Below, piece after piece: positions 1 through 10,214 of a stretch of 64,000 nucleotides of DNA. Positions within the stretch are counted from its first letter, which is position 1; each line of letters begins with the position of its first letter. The notes beneath the pieces were generated by a model. It was not told where the DNA came from, made no database searches, and saw only the letters and a program-made list of their open reading frames with translations. The position numbers and the translations under genes were made by a program. The DNA comes from Flagellimonas sediminis (GTDB taxonomy: Bacteria; Bacteroidota; Bacteroidia; Flavobacteriales; Flavobacteriaceae): positions 1-64,000 of the forward strand of contig NZ_JAAAMI010000006.1 in assembly GCF_010500845.1 (NCBI RefSeq). Direction: 5' to 3'.

Positions 1-94
1 GGTCTCAGGGGTGCAAGCACCCCCTACCCCTCGACTTGCATGTGTTAGGCCTGCCGCTAGCGTTCATCCTGAGCCAGGATCAAACTCTTCATTG
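1..94 (-). rRNA. rrs: 16S ribosomal RNA, 5' end only (partial)
   Basis: Read on the minus strand, the first ~94 bases give the conserved 16S start (GAAGAGTTTGATCCTGGCTC, then GATGAACGCTAGCGGCAGGC and the ACACATGCAAGTCGA block). The gene runs off the left edge of the window, so only the 5' terminus is present. The exact mature 5' end is estimated from the E. coli alignment and could be off by a few bases. Confidence 0.97.
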
Positions 95-278
95 TATTTC
101 CTTGAATGTCTGTCCGACACCCGGAAATCCCGAGTCCCCGCATCAAAATGGTTCTTGTTCTCTTTACGCTGTCGTTACAATATGTATATGAACTTCTTCT
201 TGTTTTTCCCGAAAAAAAATCGGCCCTATCGACCAATCCCCCTTCCGAAAACGCCCTGCCTCATCAGCTAAGCGGGTG

Positions 279-309
279 CAAATATAAGAACGTTATTCCG
301 ACTCCACAA
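279..309 (-). promoter_or_regulatory. Probable rRNA operon promoter (Bacteroidota type)
   Basis: On the minus strand a TTG (307-309) is followed after 20 bases by TATATTTG (279-286), matching the Bacteroidota -33/-7 consensus TTG...TAnnTTTG. It points at the 16S gene, with a leader of about 175 bases. The 95-278 leader holds no gene; short reading frames across it are chance. Promoter activity is an inference from the motif. Confidence 0.6.
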
Positions 310-399
310 AATGTTTGAGGATATTTTTTTTGAAAAAAAAACGTCAAATTCTTAACCGCTTGTTTTTCAATATCCATCCTAAAATATTCCTCTAAAAAA

Positions 400-2415
400 T
401 TATGAGAAAAAATTCCAAACGAGTCCAAACCTGATCACAAAATCGCGATAAGGATAGTTTGGTGCCGAGTAATAATTAGGTTCAGAAAAGAGAGAATTTA
501 GATGTTCTGCCTTAAAATAAATTCGTGTCTGGCGAATTTTGGCGTTGATGAAAACATCCAGTAATGGATATCCGCCCAATTCTTCATTGTTCTGAATATA
601 GAATTCGCCCAACAATGGATTATAGGCGTTCATATTATAGGAGGTAAAATATTTAAAAGTTACCCCTGTTTGCAAAAACATGGCCTTCTTGAACACATCA
701 CTGGAAAAGTAAAATGTATTGCGTGTGACCAATTCCGGTAAATTGAGCACTTGGCTATCCTGTGTAACATCTTGGTACATGACCGTGTTCATCAGGGCCC
801 ATTTACGCCATTTCAACTCCTTGGTGTATTTCACCTTTAGATGATTGATGGTTGAAGTCTCCTGAAAGGGTTTTACAAAGGCTGTTTCCTGAGCGTTGTC
901 AATCTGTTCTTGGGTGGCCGTGGAAGCGAAATAGGTATAATTGTCAATGGCACTATATTCTGCCTCGAACAGTCCCAACCATTTGGAATCGAATCCGAAT
1001 CTGATGTTTTGAATGCTAACATTGTCAAAAACAGCATCATTCTGCCAGTTAAAGTTTCGATAATCACTTTGATAAAGCAAATAATTGAAATCAGGCATGC
1101 GGGATGATGCATGAATGGCACCTATGACCGAGTTGTTCTTGTTCAATTGATATTTGGCCATGGCATCAAAATTATTCCCGGTAAGATCCCCTACCACCGT
1201 ATAATTGATATTTCCACTGAGCGACAATGGTCCTATTTTATTGGAATAGGTACCGCCCACGGATATTTCTTCCCCTTGTAACTTGTTTTGGATGGTACCT
1301 TCGTCCGTAATCAGAATGCTATTAAAGTAGTAGTTGTAGTTGAAAAGGCTGATGTTTCCTGCCAGCTTACCCAATGTTCTATTGGAAAACTGAATGGTCC
1401 CCTTGTTGAACATGGTCTTCAACCTTGCTTTATCTTCTATAGGCACTAAAAAGGGATTTTCTCCCAAGGCATCGTTTTGCGCGGTTTGTCTAAATTCGTA
1501 CATCTTGGTTTCGTAGCCGAATTCATGACCAATTGCCAATGAGGTGGGATCAGTATCCGTAGAATCCTTTTTGTGATTGACCAATTTATAGCGTTGTTCC
1601 AAAACATATCGCTTGCCCAATATTCGGTTACGTGCATTGGTGTAGAGCAGGTCTATTTTGGCCCTGTCCTGAAAATCACCCTTTTCATCGTCCTCAAACT
1701 GAGTTCTATCTTTCAATCCACCACTTTCCTGATCTTCCAATTCCTGGGCGGCAATATGACCCCTTAAATCATAGCGACCATTTTCGGTTACATAATTAAA
1801 GGTAACCCTGAACTTACCGTCCTGAGCCTGTTCATATCTATATTTACCCAAGGACCTAAATCCTGTGTAGGCAACGGAAGCATTGAATCTTTTGGACATA
1901 TTAAAGGTGAGCAGTGCATCCAAGAACTGTCCCTGTTCCATAGTGGTCTTGAACATGAGCTCGGTCATTGGAGTGGGTACGTTATAATATTGAATGTCTT
2001 CCTTTTCAGCATAGCCATAATTCTTAGCTGTTGCCCCGATGCGCGGATAATAGGGCACTACGGAAAAATCCTTTCCCAACTCATTGTACTGTTGGCCCAT
2101 ATTGGCAAAGGGCATCAACTCAAAATCATCGGTCCGCAAATAATTGTATTTGTATTCTTTCCTTATGGTAAGCGTGGTATCCAAATAGGTGGTGTCCCTT
2201 AGGTAGGAAATAATCTTGTAATCTTTGATCTTAATGGAATCATTTTTCTTCACCCCTCTTAATGAAGAGCCCCTGTTCAATGTATCATTAGCAAATGAAT
2301 TATCTCTTTCCAGTACTCCGGAATGACCGGTCTTTTTGGATGGCGGGACCGAATCCTGTTGTGCAAAAATGGCCTGGGCCACAAAAAAGAATAGGGCAAC
2401 AAATAAAAATCTCAT
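400..2415 (-). CDS. Putative outer-membrane porin (Porin_10-like)
   Basis: Protein of 671 aa with an N-terminal signal peptide (MRFLFVALFFFVAQAIFAQ) followed by a Ser/Asn-rich linker and a long region of alternating aromatic/polar residues typical of a beta-barrel; it ends in aromatic-rich VWNFFS, as expected of an outer-membrane strand. The layout matches the putative porin family of Flavobacteriia (Pfam Porin_10), whose substrate is generally unknown. I chose the ATG at 2415, not the upstream in-frame ATG at 2436, because the signal peptide begins there and a TACCTTTG -7 box (2434-2441, minus strand) overlaps the upstream codon. The preceding SusD gene ends in a terminator, so this gene is probably transcribed on its own. 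Confidence 0.75.
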   Translation of the reverse strand: MRFLFVALFFFVAQAIFAQQDSVPPSKKTGHSGVLERDNSFANDTLNRGSSLRGVKKNDSIKIKDYKIISYLRDTTYLDTTLTIRKEYKYNYLRTDDFELMPFANMGQQYNELGKDFSVVPYYPRIGATAKNYGYAEKEDIQYYNVPTPMTELMFKTTMEQGQFLDALLTFNMSKRFNASVAYTGFRSLGKYRYEQAQDGKFRVTFNYVTENGRYDLRGHIAAQELEDQESGGLKDRTQFEDDEKGDFQDRAKIDLLYTNARNRILGKRYVLEQRYKLVNHKKDSTDTDPTSLAIGHEFGYETKMYEFRQTAQNDALGENPFLVPIEDKARLKTMFNKGTIQFSNRTLGKLAGNISLFNYNYYFNSILITDEGTIQNKLQGEEISVGGTYSNKIGPLSLSGNINYTVVGDLTGNNFDAMAKYQLNKNNSVIGAIHASSRMPDFNYLLYQSDYRNFNWQNDAVFDNVSIQNIRFGFDSKWLGLFEAEYSAIDNYTYFASTATQEQIDNAQETAFVKPFQETSTINHLKVKYTKELKWRKWALMNTVMYQDVTQDSQVLNLPELVTRNTFYFSSDVFKKAMFLQTGVTFKYFTSYNMNAYNPLLGEFYIQNNEELGGYPLLDVFINAKIRQTRIYFKAEHLNSLFSEPNYYSAPNYPYRDFVIRFGLVWNFFS

Positions 2416-2433
2416 TCCTTTATATTGGTCTGA

Positions 2434-2441
2434 CAAAGGTA
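2434..2441 (-). promoter_or_regulatory. -7 promoter element for the porin gene
   Basis: Minus-strand TACCTTTG fits TAnnTTTG and lies 19 bases upstream of the ATG at 2415, giving a short untranslated leader. No good TTG -33 element is seen at the usual spacing. Confidence 0.4.
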
Positions 2442-2483
2442 AAAAGTTTTGTTTCTAAAGAAATGTGAAAACTCCACGAATAA

Positions 2484-2509
2484 AAAAACCCCTGCTTTGC
2501 AGGGGTTTT
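2484..2509 (-). terminator. Rho-independent terminator of the SusC/SusD operon
   Basis: CCCCTGC / GCAGGGG stem with a 3-base TTT loop; on the minus strand it is followed by a run of T. It lies directly 3' of the SusD-like gene and separates it from the porin gene. Confidence 0.85.
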
Positions 2510-2530
2510 CTGTTTTGGCTAATTGATAAC

Positions 2531-3949
2531 CTATTCAAATGGAACAACAAAATCAGAGCTTTTGTTTGCCACCAAAATGGTGTTCAAATCAATGGCCGTG
2601 GTTGCAACTCCGGATCCAGGCACATAAGTGATGGCGTCCAAATCAGCAACAACGGCAGCAATAAATGGAGGGATTACCGGAACTGTACCCAAATCGCCTT
2701 CATTGATATTTTCATTTAGCAATATCTCGTTCTCATCGATAACCAGTTTCACACCCATATCCACAAAACGAAGACCTTCGGCGATGAACACTTCTTGCCT
2801 GGTTCTATATAATAAAGCTAAACCGGCATCATCATCAAGCATTGCGTTGATATCGTCTACAGTTAGGGAAGTCCCAGAAACAGAAGGCACATCAACCAAA
2901 CCAGATTGTCTGTCCAAAACAAGTCCAGATCTGCCATTAACCACAATATCAGCGCTATCAGGTCTAGATCCTTCATCAACTTGGGTCCTTTGCTCAATGG
3001 AATCGTCAATGGTTCTCACCTCACGTGTTGAGATCAAATCCAATAATGATGTCAAATTGGTTCTTGCCGCAACGATATTGTTATCCGCAAGATCTGCTTC
3101 GGCCAAAATCAACAATGCCTCTTCTGCTTTTAGGTAGTGCACAGGTGCATCTTGAGAAGTACTTAAGAATGAATACTTTGGATCTAGAAAATCCAAGGTT
3201 GGCAATGGTTGCAAATCATCAAAAGTTGCTCTTTGGTACAATGCATTATCAAAGGTGTTGGAAGGGCCATTAGCCTCATCGAACAAAACTATCCTATCAA
3301 AATCCCCACTTAGAGACAATGCCTGTGTGGCAGCAGAAACTGCCTCAGTTTTATTACCCAAATAGTAATTTGCCCTTGCTTTAGCCAAATAGTATTCTGG
3401 CTTGGCATTAATACCAATGGCCGCATCAAAGGCAGCAATAGCATTTTGATAATGTTGTTCCGAAGTCACAGGAACACCAACTGGTTCTTGTGGCAATGCA
3501 GAAAAGTACATTGCAGAGAACAAATAGGACAATCCTTCAAAAAAGTTAAACTCCGCCTCAGTTTCAGCGTCATAATTAGGATCGCCAGGACCAACTTCAT
3601 TCAGTCCAAATACTGCCAATTCACGTAGACGTTGAATTTGACGTTGTGTGTCCCTCATATCAGGGTCGGTAATCTGAATTTCCAAACCGTCCATGAACTG
3701 GTTGAAGAAGGTCTGTGTATTCACATAATTATCAGAACCCAATTCGGCCAATACCAAGGTCTCATTAAAGACCAATGCCAATTGTCTTTCCAAACCGGTC
3801 AACCAAATGGATGCCGAGTTGGGTTGACCAACAACCGAATCTTCAGAAAGATTAGGGTTCTCCACATCTTTAAAGTCTACCACGTCACCAAAGTCACCGG
3901 TACAACCCAATGCTAGGAGGGTCAAAGTATATACTATAATTTTTTTCAT
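2531..3949 (-). CDS. SusD/RagB-like outer-membrane lipoprotein
   Basis: Protein of 472 aa beginning MKKIIVYTLTLLALGC, a type II signal peptide with the lipobox cysteine at residue 16. The body is helical and TPR-like (for example the segment around YYLAKARANYYLGNKTEAV), the usual SusD fold, with later segments AEEALLILAEADL and a C-terminal part typical of the family. SusD-like proteins sit on the cell surface and capture glycans or peptides for the partner TonB receptor. Here the partner is encoded just upstream with a 12-base gap (3962-6775), so both form one operon. No polysaccharide-degrading enzyme is adjacent, so the substrate cannot be inferred. A GTG three bases upstream (3952) is a less likely start. 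Confidence 0.85.
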   Translation of the reverse strand: MKKIIVYTLTLLALGCTGDFGDVVDFKDVENPNLSEDSVVGQPNSASIWLTGLERQLALVFNETLVLAELGSDNYVNTQTFFNQFMDGLEIQITDPDMRDTQRQIQRLRELAVFGLNEVGPGDPNYDAETEAEFNFFEGLSYLFSAMYFSALPQEPVGVPVTSEQHYQNAIAAFDAAIGINAKPEYYLAKARANYYLGNKTEAVSAATQALSLSGDFDRIVLFDEANGPSNTFDNALYQRATFDDLQPLPTLDFLDPKYSFLSTSQDAPVHYLKAEEALLILAEADLADNNIVAARTNLTSLLDLISTREVRTIDDSIEQRTQVDEGSRPDSADIVVNGRSGLVLDRQSGLVDVPSVSGTSLTVDDINAMLDDDAGLALLYRTRQEVFIAEGLRFVDMGVKLVIDENEILLNENINEGDLGTVPVIPPFIAAVVADLDAITYVPGSGVATTAIDLNTILVANKSSDFVVPFE

Positions 3950-3961
3950 CACTATTTTTTT

Positions 3962-6775
3962 TTAAAATTCAAACCTTAATGAGGCTACGTAAGTTCTTGG
4001 TGCTGATTCTGTACCATAAGCAAAACCACCACTTGCAAATCCGTTTTGTGCGGAAATACCAGAACCAGTGGTCTCAGGATCAAAGTTACCAGCAGTCCAG
4101 TTGAATGGGTTCGTTACTGTTACGCCCAATCTGATGTTACTAAACAATGGTTTGGCAATATCACCAAAGTTGTAGGACGCTCCAATGTTTCTAACTTTTA
4201 GGAAATCGTTGTCAAAAACAAAGAAGTTCACATAGTTGAAAGGAGATGTAGTCCCGATCAGTTCTTCAGGAATTCCTGTATCATCGGTTCCTCTAAGGTG
4301 ACGCAACAAGAAGCTAAGATCTGTGATCTTTCCTCCAAACTGATAGTCTGCTGTTGCGAAAAAGTTGAAATCGCCCCAAGTATAGTTCAATCCCATAGAA
4401 CCAAAATTAGGCGCAAAGGTATCTCCCAAGGCCGTATTTGGCTCAAAGGAATAGGTACCATCTGGTTGCAGAATGGCTGCAGTTCCTCTCAAATAACCCA
4501 AGCTTTGGCCTTCCTCAACAACAGAGCCCAATACGGTAAATCCACCAACTACAAAGGCAGGAGCTCCACCGGCATCAGTAACCAAGTTATCATTGGTGTT
4601 ATAGGAAAGGTTTACACTCAAACTATGTTTTTCTGTTTGGATCGGAGTAGCCCTCAATTCAAATTCAAAACCTTTGTTCTCCACTTCTCCAATGTTCTGG
4701 ATTTGGTTCAATTGACCTGATGAAGGTGCAGATTGTGGTGTGAACAATGCATCTTTGGTAACACCAACATATCGAGTTCCACTTAAGAACAATCTGTTAC
4801 GGAAGAATCCTAGTTCCAAACCAAATTCAGTGGTTTTCACTCTTTCAGAAACCAATTCATCGTTACCTGGGTTGTTAAAGGTAAACGAAGGACCTCCCAA
4901 GAATGGGTTTTGTGCAAAAGTCCTGTCTTGAGAAAAAGGCTGGGCAAAGTTAGTTGCCTCACCATAGTTGGCCCTTACCCTAATAGTGGATAGGATATTG
5001 CTGATTGCAGCATCCCTATAAAAATCATGGTCACTAATGTTATAAGTAATACCGATTTTAGGAAGCAACAATGGATCGGTATTGGAACCTGAAGCCGTGT
5101 TTCTGTCCAATCTACCACCAAATTCCAAGAACGCTACGTTATAAATACCAATGTTTTCCAAGAAGTAAAGACCATAGTTGGCGTTTTCCAAAACAAAATC
5201 TGAAAATGCCTGTTCCGAGAAATTGTTCAAGGAACGAGTTCCATCAACACCTCCAGAACCATCAAGCCTATTCTGTCTGTCAGAAGTTCTAAAGAACTGT
5301 CCACCTAAAATACTAACGAAAGAAAAATTCTCTGTATTGGCCCTGTGAGTAATGTTTACATCAGTGGTCAATGTAAATGCGGACCTCAATACTCTACTAA
5401 GATTTCCTTGATCTGTAGTTCCAGGGGCAATTGATCCCAATTCCACCAACAAGGCATTGCTTTGCAACTCTTCCTGAACCGTATTCCTGTTATCGATACC
5501 AATGGTTGCATTCACCTGAAGGTTATCCATGATGTCATAGATAAACTTATTGGACGCTGTAATACGATTGGTTGTGCTGGTAATGTCAACCAATTGGCCT
5601 ATTCTTCTGTAACGAGCAAGTTCATCCTGCCATTCAGCGTCAGTAAATCCATCCGTATCTCCCCTAGCTGAACCTTCAATGTTAGAGAACCTGGAATAAC
5701 TGGTATTTGCGTTATAATCCAAGTTAGACTCAAAATTCACGAAAGAGAAAGATCCTTGGTACTGCAACTTTTCTGTTACCTTGGCAGTTAAACCAAATGT
5801 GAATGATCTTTTAATTTGCTTATTGATGTCATTGTAACTATCATCAGTATACAGACTACCTCCAAAGTTGTAGGAGAATTTATCAGAACCACCGTTAAGA
5901 CCAACTTTGTACTCTTGTGACAATCCTGGCTCAAATAGCGCCTCGGCAGTACGATCGTATTTCAAATAATCCTTGGTGGCCTTGATTACACCCAGACTAC
6001 TTTCAAAGTAAGCAGAACTTTTTCCGTCCTTACCTTTTTTGGTGATGATCTGAATAACACCATTAGCAGCATCGGCTCCGTACAAAGTAGTTGCTGCACC
6101 ACCCTTAATGTATTCAATCTTTTCAATGGATTCCACTGGAATATCAGCCAGAGCAGAAACGTTTGCACCACCTGTACCAATACCTAATTGAGGGTTGGAG
6201 TTTAGGTTGTCCACACGAATACCATCCACAATGATAACCGGAGTTGCAGATGACGCTGCAGATATTGGGCCCCTTGTTCTAATGATAGCTGCTGTACCAG
6301 GTTGACCAGAGCTCAATCTAACTTGTGCACTTGGCGTAGTTGATTGCAACAATTGGTCAATTTGATTGGCCGGAAGCTTATCAATATCCTCGGCATCCAA
6401 AACATCTACCGTAGTAGAAAGTTTTCTTCTGGCAATACCAGAACCTTGACCAGTTACAATAACTTCCTCCAAAGCTTGGGCATCTTCCTCCATCTGGATA
6501 TTAATGGTATTGGACGCTCCAATAGTTCTCTCGACCGTTTTTTGGCCAATATAACTGAAACGTAATACCGCTCCAGTGGAAGCAGTGATGGAATAGTTTC
6601 CATCAAAATCGGTTTGTGTTCCACTTGTGGTTCCCACAACCACTACTGAAACACCAGGCAATGGCAGTCCGGTCGCATCGGTTACATTACCTGAAATGGT
6701 TTTCTCTTGTCCAAAAGAGAAGGACATACACAATACCAAAAATGGCATGAGCATGTACAGAAATCTAGTTCTCAT
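3962..6775 (-). CDS. SusC/RagA-family TonB-linked outer-membrane protein
   Basis: Protein of 937 aa with signal peptide (ending CMSFSFGQ), a carboxypeptidase-regulatory-like domain at about residues 25-100 (KTISGNVTDATGLPLPGVSV), a plug domain at about 110-245 (including TPVIIVDGIRV and GADAANGVIQIITKKG), and a TonB-dependent beta-barrel to the C-terminal LRFEF. This is the standard SusC layout: import of an oligomeric nutrient across the outer membrane, energised by TonB-ExbBD. It is the first gene of a two-gene operon with the SusD-like lipoprotein. The ~230 bases upstream (6776-7007) hold no gene. Confidence 0.93.
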   Translation of the reverse strand: MRTRFLYMLMPFLVLCMSFSFGQEKTISGNVTDATGLPLPGVSVVVVGTTSGTQTDFDGNYSITASTGAVLRFSYIGQKTVERTIGASNTINIQMEEDAQALEEVIVTGQGSGIARRKLSTTVDVLDAEDIDKLPANQIDQLLQSTTPSAQVRLSSGQPGTAAIIRTRGPISAASSATPVIIVDGIRVDNLNSNPQLGIGTGGANVSALADIPVESIEKIEYIKGGAATTLYGADAANGVIQIITKKGKDGKSSAYFESSLGVIKATKDYLKYDRTAEALFEPGLSQEYKVGLNGGSDKFSYNFGGSLYTDDSYNDINKQIKRSFTFGLTAKVTEKLQYQGSFSFVNFESNLDYNANTSYSRFSNIEGSARGDTDGFTDAEWQDELARYRRIGQLVDITSTTNRITASNKFIYDIMDNLQVNATIGIDNRNTVQEELQSNALLVELGSIAPGTTDQGNLSRVLRSAFTLTTDVNITHRANTENFSFVSILGGQFFRTSDRQNRLDGSGGVDGTRSLNNFSEQAFSDFVLENANYGLYFLENIGIYNVAFLEFGGRLDRNTASGSNTDPLLLPKIGITYNISDHDFYRDAAISNILSTIRVRANYGEATNFAQPFSQDRTFAQNPFLGGPSFTFNNPGNDELVSERVKTTEFGLELGFFRNRLFLSGTRYVGVTKDALFTPQSAPSSGQLNQIQNIGEVENKGFEFELRATPIQTEKHSLSVNLSYNTNDNLVTDAGGAPAFVVGGFTVLGSVVEEGQSLGYLRGTAAILQPDGTYSFEPNTALGDTFAPNFGSMGLNYTWGDFNFFATADYQFGGKITDLSFLLRHLRGTDDTGIPEELIGTTSPFNYVNFFVFDNDFLKVRNIGASYNFGDIAKPLFSNIRLGVTVTNPFNWTAGNFDPETTGSGISAQNGFASGGFAYGTESAPRTYVASLRFEF

Positions 6776-7007
6776 GTACTATATTTTTTGAATTAGCAAG
6801 GCTAAAAATCTTCATAAAAAGTTGAGAAACAAAAAAATTAACAGGCGATGAACCCACCTCGTTAACACCTCAATATGATAAGTTTTGTTAACTTTAACAC
6901 TTACGCAAAATACAATCTTCTGATTTCATGTATTGTAGGAAAATAATTCACATTTATTTAACTTAAAATACGGTTTTTAAAGCCCCTATGTTAAATTTTT
7001 CGCCCCC

Positions 7008-7604
7008 ATGTTAAAGTCTTGTTATAAGGATATTTTTGAAGCCGGAACGGACGAAGCGGGCCGTGGGTGTCTTGCCGGACCGGTCACCGCCGCAGCCATT
7101 ATACTACCAAAAGGCTTTAAAAATCCTATCTTGAACGACTCCAAGCAGTTATCCGAAATCAAACGGGAATTTTTAAGGCCCATCCTTGAAAAGGCATCCG
7201 TAACCTTTGGCGTATGCCATGTTTTTGAGGATGAAATTGACGAGATAAACATCTTGAACGCCTCCATATTGGCCATGCACAGGGCCCTGAAAATGATGAC
7301 ACAACCTCCATCCTTCATACTTGTAGACGGTAATCGGTTCAAGCCTTATGAAAACATAGGCCATGAATGCATTGTGAAGGGTGATTCCAAGTTCATGAGC
7401 ATTGCCGCAGCATCCGTTTTGGCCAAAACCCACCGAGACGCGTACATGGAAAAGATCCATGAGGAATTTCCCATGTACAATTGGAAACAGAACAAAGGTT
7501 ATCCCACAAAGGAGCACAGGGAGGCCATCAAATTGCATGGCTTGACCAAGTACCACCGAAAAAGCTTTAGACAACTCCCTGAACAATTGACACTGGATAT
7601 TTAA
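7008..7604 (+). CDS. rnhB: Ribonuclease HII
   Basis: Protein of 198 aa, normal for RNase HII. It cleaves RNA of RNA-DNA hybrids, including single ribonucleotides left in DNA. The four metal-binding acidic residues of the family are visible: D15 and E16 in [15 protein letters not shown]107 in ILVDGN and D126 in [18 protein letters not shown]. The C-terminal part ([12 protein letters not shown]...[10 protein letters not shown]) also matches. The ATG at 7008 places the catalytic motif at the usual distance from the N-terminus. The SusC gene upstream is divergent. Confidence 0.97.
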   Translation: MLKSCYKDIFEAGTDEAGRGCLAGPVTAAAIILPKGFKNPILNDSKQLSEIKREFLRPILEKASVTFGVCHVFEDEIDEINILNASILAMHRALKMMTQPPSFILVDGNRFKPYENIGHECIVKGDSKFMSIAAASVLAKTHRDAYMEKIHEEFPMYNWKQNKGYPTKEHREAIKLHGLTKYHRKSFRQLPEQLTLDI

Positions 7605-7618
7605 AAATCCTAACTTTG
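7587..7618 (+). promoter_or_regulatory. Promoter upstream of the 821-aa lipoprotein gene
   Basis: TTG at 7587-7589 (inside the end of rnhB) and TAACTTTG at 7611-7618 separated by 21 bases match the Bacteroidota TTG/TAnnTTTG pattern. The downstream ATG is at 7634, giving a leader of about 10 bases. Confidence 0.5.
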
Positions 7619-7633
7619 TTTTAAACTTCAACC

Positions 7634-10099
7634 ATGAGACAAAAGCTGCTGTTCTGTTTGCTCACTCTTTTTATACTCGTATCGTGCACCTATGAGGTTA
7701 AGACCAAAGCCACATTACTGGACCAACTGCCTCCTAATCCATCGATCATCCTGAAAATTAACAACCTTACCAATTTTAAAAGCGAGTTGAAGAACAATGC
7801 TTTTTTGGAAAAATTGAAAGGTTTGGCCAACCTAAAGGACATCCTTGACAAGTTAAAAGGAATGGAATCCCTGTCCAGCGAGTCTACCTGCCTTTTGGCC
7901 CTTTATGAGATTGGCAAGGACACCTACGATTATATTTTGATCACCAATACATCGTCAGAACTCTTTCATATTGAGGATGTGGCCAACAAAAAAGTGGAAA
8001 CCCTTTCTTACCAAGGCTCCCAAATGACCAAGTATAGTCTGGATGACTTGGAGGTTTACAGTCTATCCCGCGATAAGCAAATGGTTTTCAGTTCTTCCAA
8101 TCTGCTTGTTGAAAATATGATCCGTACCAAAGAGGCTAATCCAATTGACCCTACTTTGAGGAAAATATACGAGGCAGTACCAACCAACAAATCGGCTACC
8201 TTGTTCCTGAATTTGACTACTTCTCCATCCATTTTATCTTTTGCCAAATCTGTGGATGAAAAAGCAAGTCCTTTGGCGGAATGGGTTTCCCTTGATTTTA
8301 CGGCCAACTCCGATCAGGTCAATCTTACCGGTATTGCCATGGCACCCGATTCCACCAAAAATTTCATCAACCTGTTCAGGGGCACAAATCCCTTGACCAA
8401 CAAGACCCCTCAATTTGCCCCGCTCAACGCCCAAGCCATTGTATCCTTCACTTTTGACGACTACCAGATTTTCGCCAAAAACCAGAATACGTATTTGGAT
8501 AGGACCAAACCGGTGGACACCTTGTTCAACACCATAGAAGAGATAGGGGTTATCTACCTAAACAACCAAAAAGCGGTTCTTTTGAATTCATATGGTACCG
8601 AAAGCCTGTACAATTATATGGACACGCATAAAACCGGTTCCGAAACCTATCAAGGCAGCGAAATTATGGAACTGCCGGATAAAAAGTTCATTGTTACGAG
8701 ATTCAACCCCTTGGTAAAAGATTTTGAATCTAATTATTGCACCATCCTGGAGAACAGCTTTATCTACTCACAGGATAAGGAAACACTACAGATCATTATC
8801 AGCAATTACAAAAGCACTTCTTCTTTTATCAATTCGCCCATTTACATGACCGCGAAGAGGCCTTTAGCCAATGAATCCAGTGTGCTTTTTATTTCTGATG
8901 GTTCGGGAATCCAATATTTCGCGGAAAAAGATCTAGAGCCGGAAGTGTTCCGATCCATCCAAAAAAATGATTTGGATGAGCAGGCCTTCGCCTCACAATT
9001 GGTTGCGGACAATGACTTTGCCCACTTCAACATTTTAGTTTCCAAGATTGGAAAAGCCCAAGAAAATAATTCGGTTTCCCCTTTGTTCACCATGGAATTG
9101 GACACCGACTTGGCCATTGACCCCCAATTTGTGACCAATCACAGGACCAAGGAACAAGAGATCGTGGTACAGGACCAAAACAATATGCTCTACCTTATCT
9201 CCTCCGATGGGAAGATTTTATGGACCAAACAATTGGAAGGTAGGATACAACCGCCCATACAGCAGGTGGACATTTACAAAAATGGAAGGCTACAACTCGC
9301 TTTTTGCACTAATGACCAGTTTCTGATCGTGGACCGCAATGGGGACGATGTGTCGCCTTTCAAAATCGATTTTGATGGAGGGAACCTAAATCCACTGGCT
9401 GTTTTTGACTATGAAGGCAAAAAGGATTACCGTTTTGTGATCACCCAAGGACGCAAAGTGTTCATGTACAACAACCAAGCAAAGATCGTGAGTGGCTTTA
9501 AATTTACCGAAGCACCTAGCAACATTGTAGGGACACCCCAACATTTTAGGGTAAGCAACAAGGATTATCTGGTCTTCAAACTGGAGGACAACACCCTTAA
9601 AATTTTACACAGGACCGGTAGTGACCGAATTAAAGTGACCGAAAAAATAGATTTTTCGAACAATGATGTGTTCCTATATAAAAACAAATTTTCCTTGACA
9701 AACAAAACAGGGGTACTCCATCAAATCGATACCAACGGAAAATTAACCGCAACCAATTTCAATATGAACAAAGACCACGGTATGTTCGCCACCAGTAATA
9801 CCTTGGTTTTCATGGACGATAACGTGTTGACCATAAAAGGAAGAAAGGTGGAACTAGATCTTGGCGTGTACACCAAACCTAAGATTTTCTACATCAATGA
9901 TAAGATCTATGTGAGTGTCACCGACATCCAGAACCAGCAGATCTACTTATACGACAGTCAGGCAAAGCCCATTCCAAATTTTCCGGTATTCGGTAGTTCG
10001 TTAATAGACCTGACGGATATGGACAACGACAAAAATCTGGAATTGGTGGCCAAGGACCAAGACAACTCCATAATCGTTTACAAACTGAACCAACCCTAG
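7634..10099 (+). CDS. Large lipoprotein with C-terminal propeller-like repeats, function unknown
   Basis: Protein of 821 aa with a lipoprotein signal peptide (lipobox ILVSC, C19). The N-terminal ~480 residues contain motifs recalling DUF3352-type bacterial surface proteins (LDQLPPNPSIILKINNLTNF near the start; repeated segments on hydrophobic beta strands). From about residue 490 there are repeated blade-like units (NNMLYLISSDGKILWTKQL, GRLQLAFCTNDQFLIVDRNG, KKDYRFVITQGRKVFMYNN, GVLHQIDTNGKL), suggesting a beta-propeller. Its place beside rnhB seems to be shared with related genomes, but this is memory, not tested. I do not recognise a specific function; a cell-envelope scaffold or binding role is likely. 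Confidence 0.6.
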   Translation: MRQKLLFCLLTLFILVSCTYEVKTKATLLDQLPPNPSIILKINNLTNFKSELKNNAFLEKLKGLANLKDILDKLKGMESLSSESTCLLALYEIGKDTYDYILITNTSSELFHIEDVANKKVETLSYQGSQMTKYSLDDLEVYSLSRDKQMVFSSSNLLVENMIRTKEANPIDPTLRKIYEAVPTNKSATLFLNLTTSPSILSFAKSVDEKASPLAEWVSLDFTANSDQVNLTGIAMAPDSTKNFINLFRGTNPLTNKTPQFAPLNAQAIVSFTFDDYQIFAKNQNTYLDRTKPVDTLFNTIEEIGVIYLNNQKAVLLNSYGTESLYNYMDTHKTGSETYQGSEIMELPDKKFIVTRFNPLVKDFESNYCTILENSFIYSQDKETLQIIISNYKSTSSFINSPIYMTAKRPLANESSVLFISDGSGIQYFAEKDLEPEVFRSIQKNDLDEQAFASQLVADNDFAHFNILVSKIGKAQENNSVSPLFTMELDTDLAIDPQFVTNHRTKEQEIVVQDQNNMLYLISSDGKILWTKQLEGRIQPPIQQVDIYKNGRLQLAFCTNDQFLIVDRNGDDVSPFKIDFDGGNLNPLAVFDYEGKKDYRFVITQGRKVFMYNNQAKIVSGFKFTEAPSNIVGTPQHFRVSNKDYLVFKLEDNTLKILHRTGSDRIKVTEKIDFSNNDVFLYKNKFSLTNKTGVLHQIDTNGKLTATNFNMNKDHGMFATSNTLVFMDDNVLTIKGRKVELDLGVYTKPKIFYINDKIYVSVTDIQNQQIYLYDSQAKPIPNFPVFGSSLIDLTDMDNDKNLELVAKDQDNSIIVYKLNQP

Positions 10100-10214
10100 G
10101 TTACGACCTATACAATTCTAGATACAGGACATACATTTTCACCTAGTGCCAGTACATGGTTTTGTTAGTTTCGATTGCATTGCTTTTTCGAAACGAACCA
10201 AAAAACACACTAAA

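Noticed and set aside
11..271. 86-codon plus-strand frame over the 16S 5' end
   Set aside because: It lies antisense to 16S rRNA and its leader, a common chance frame.
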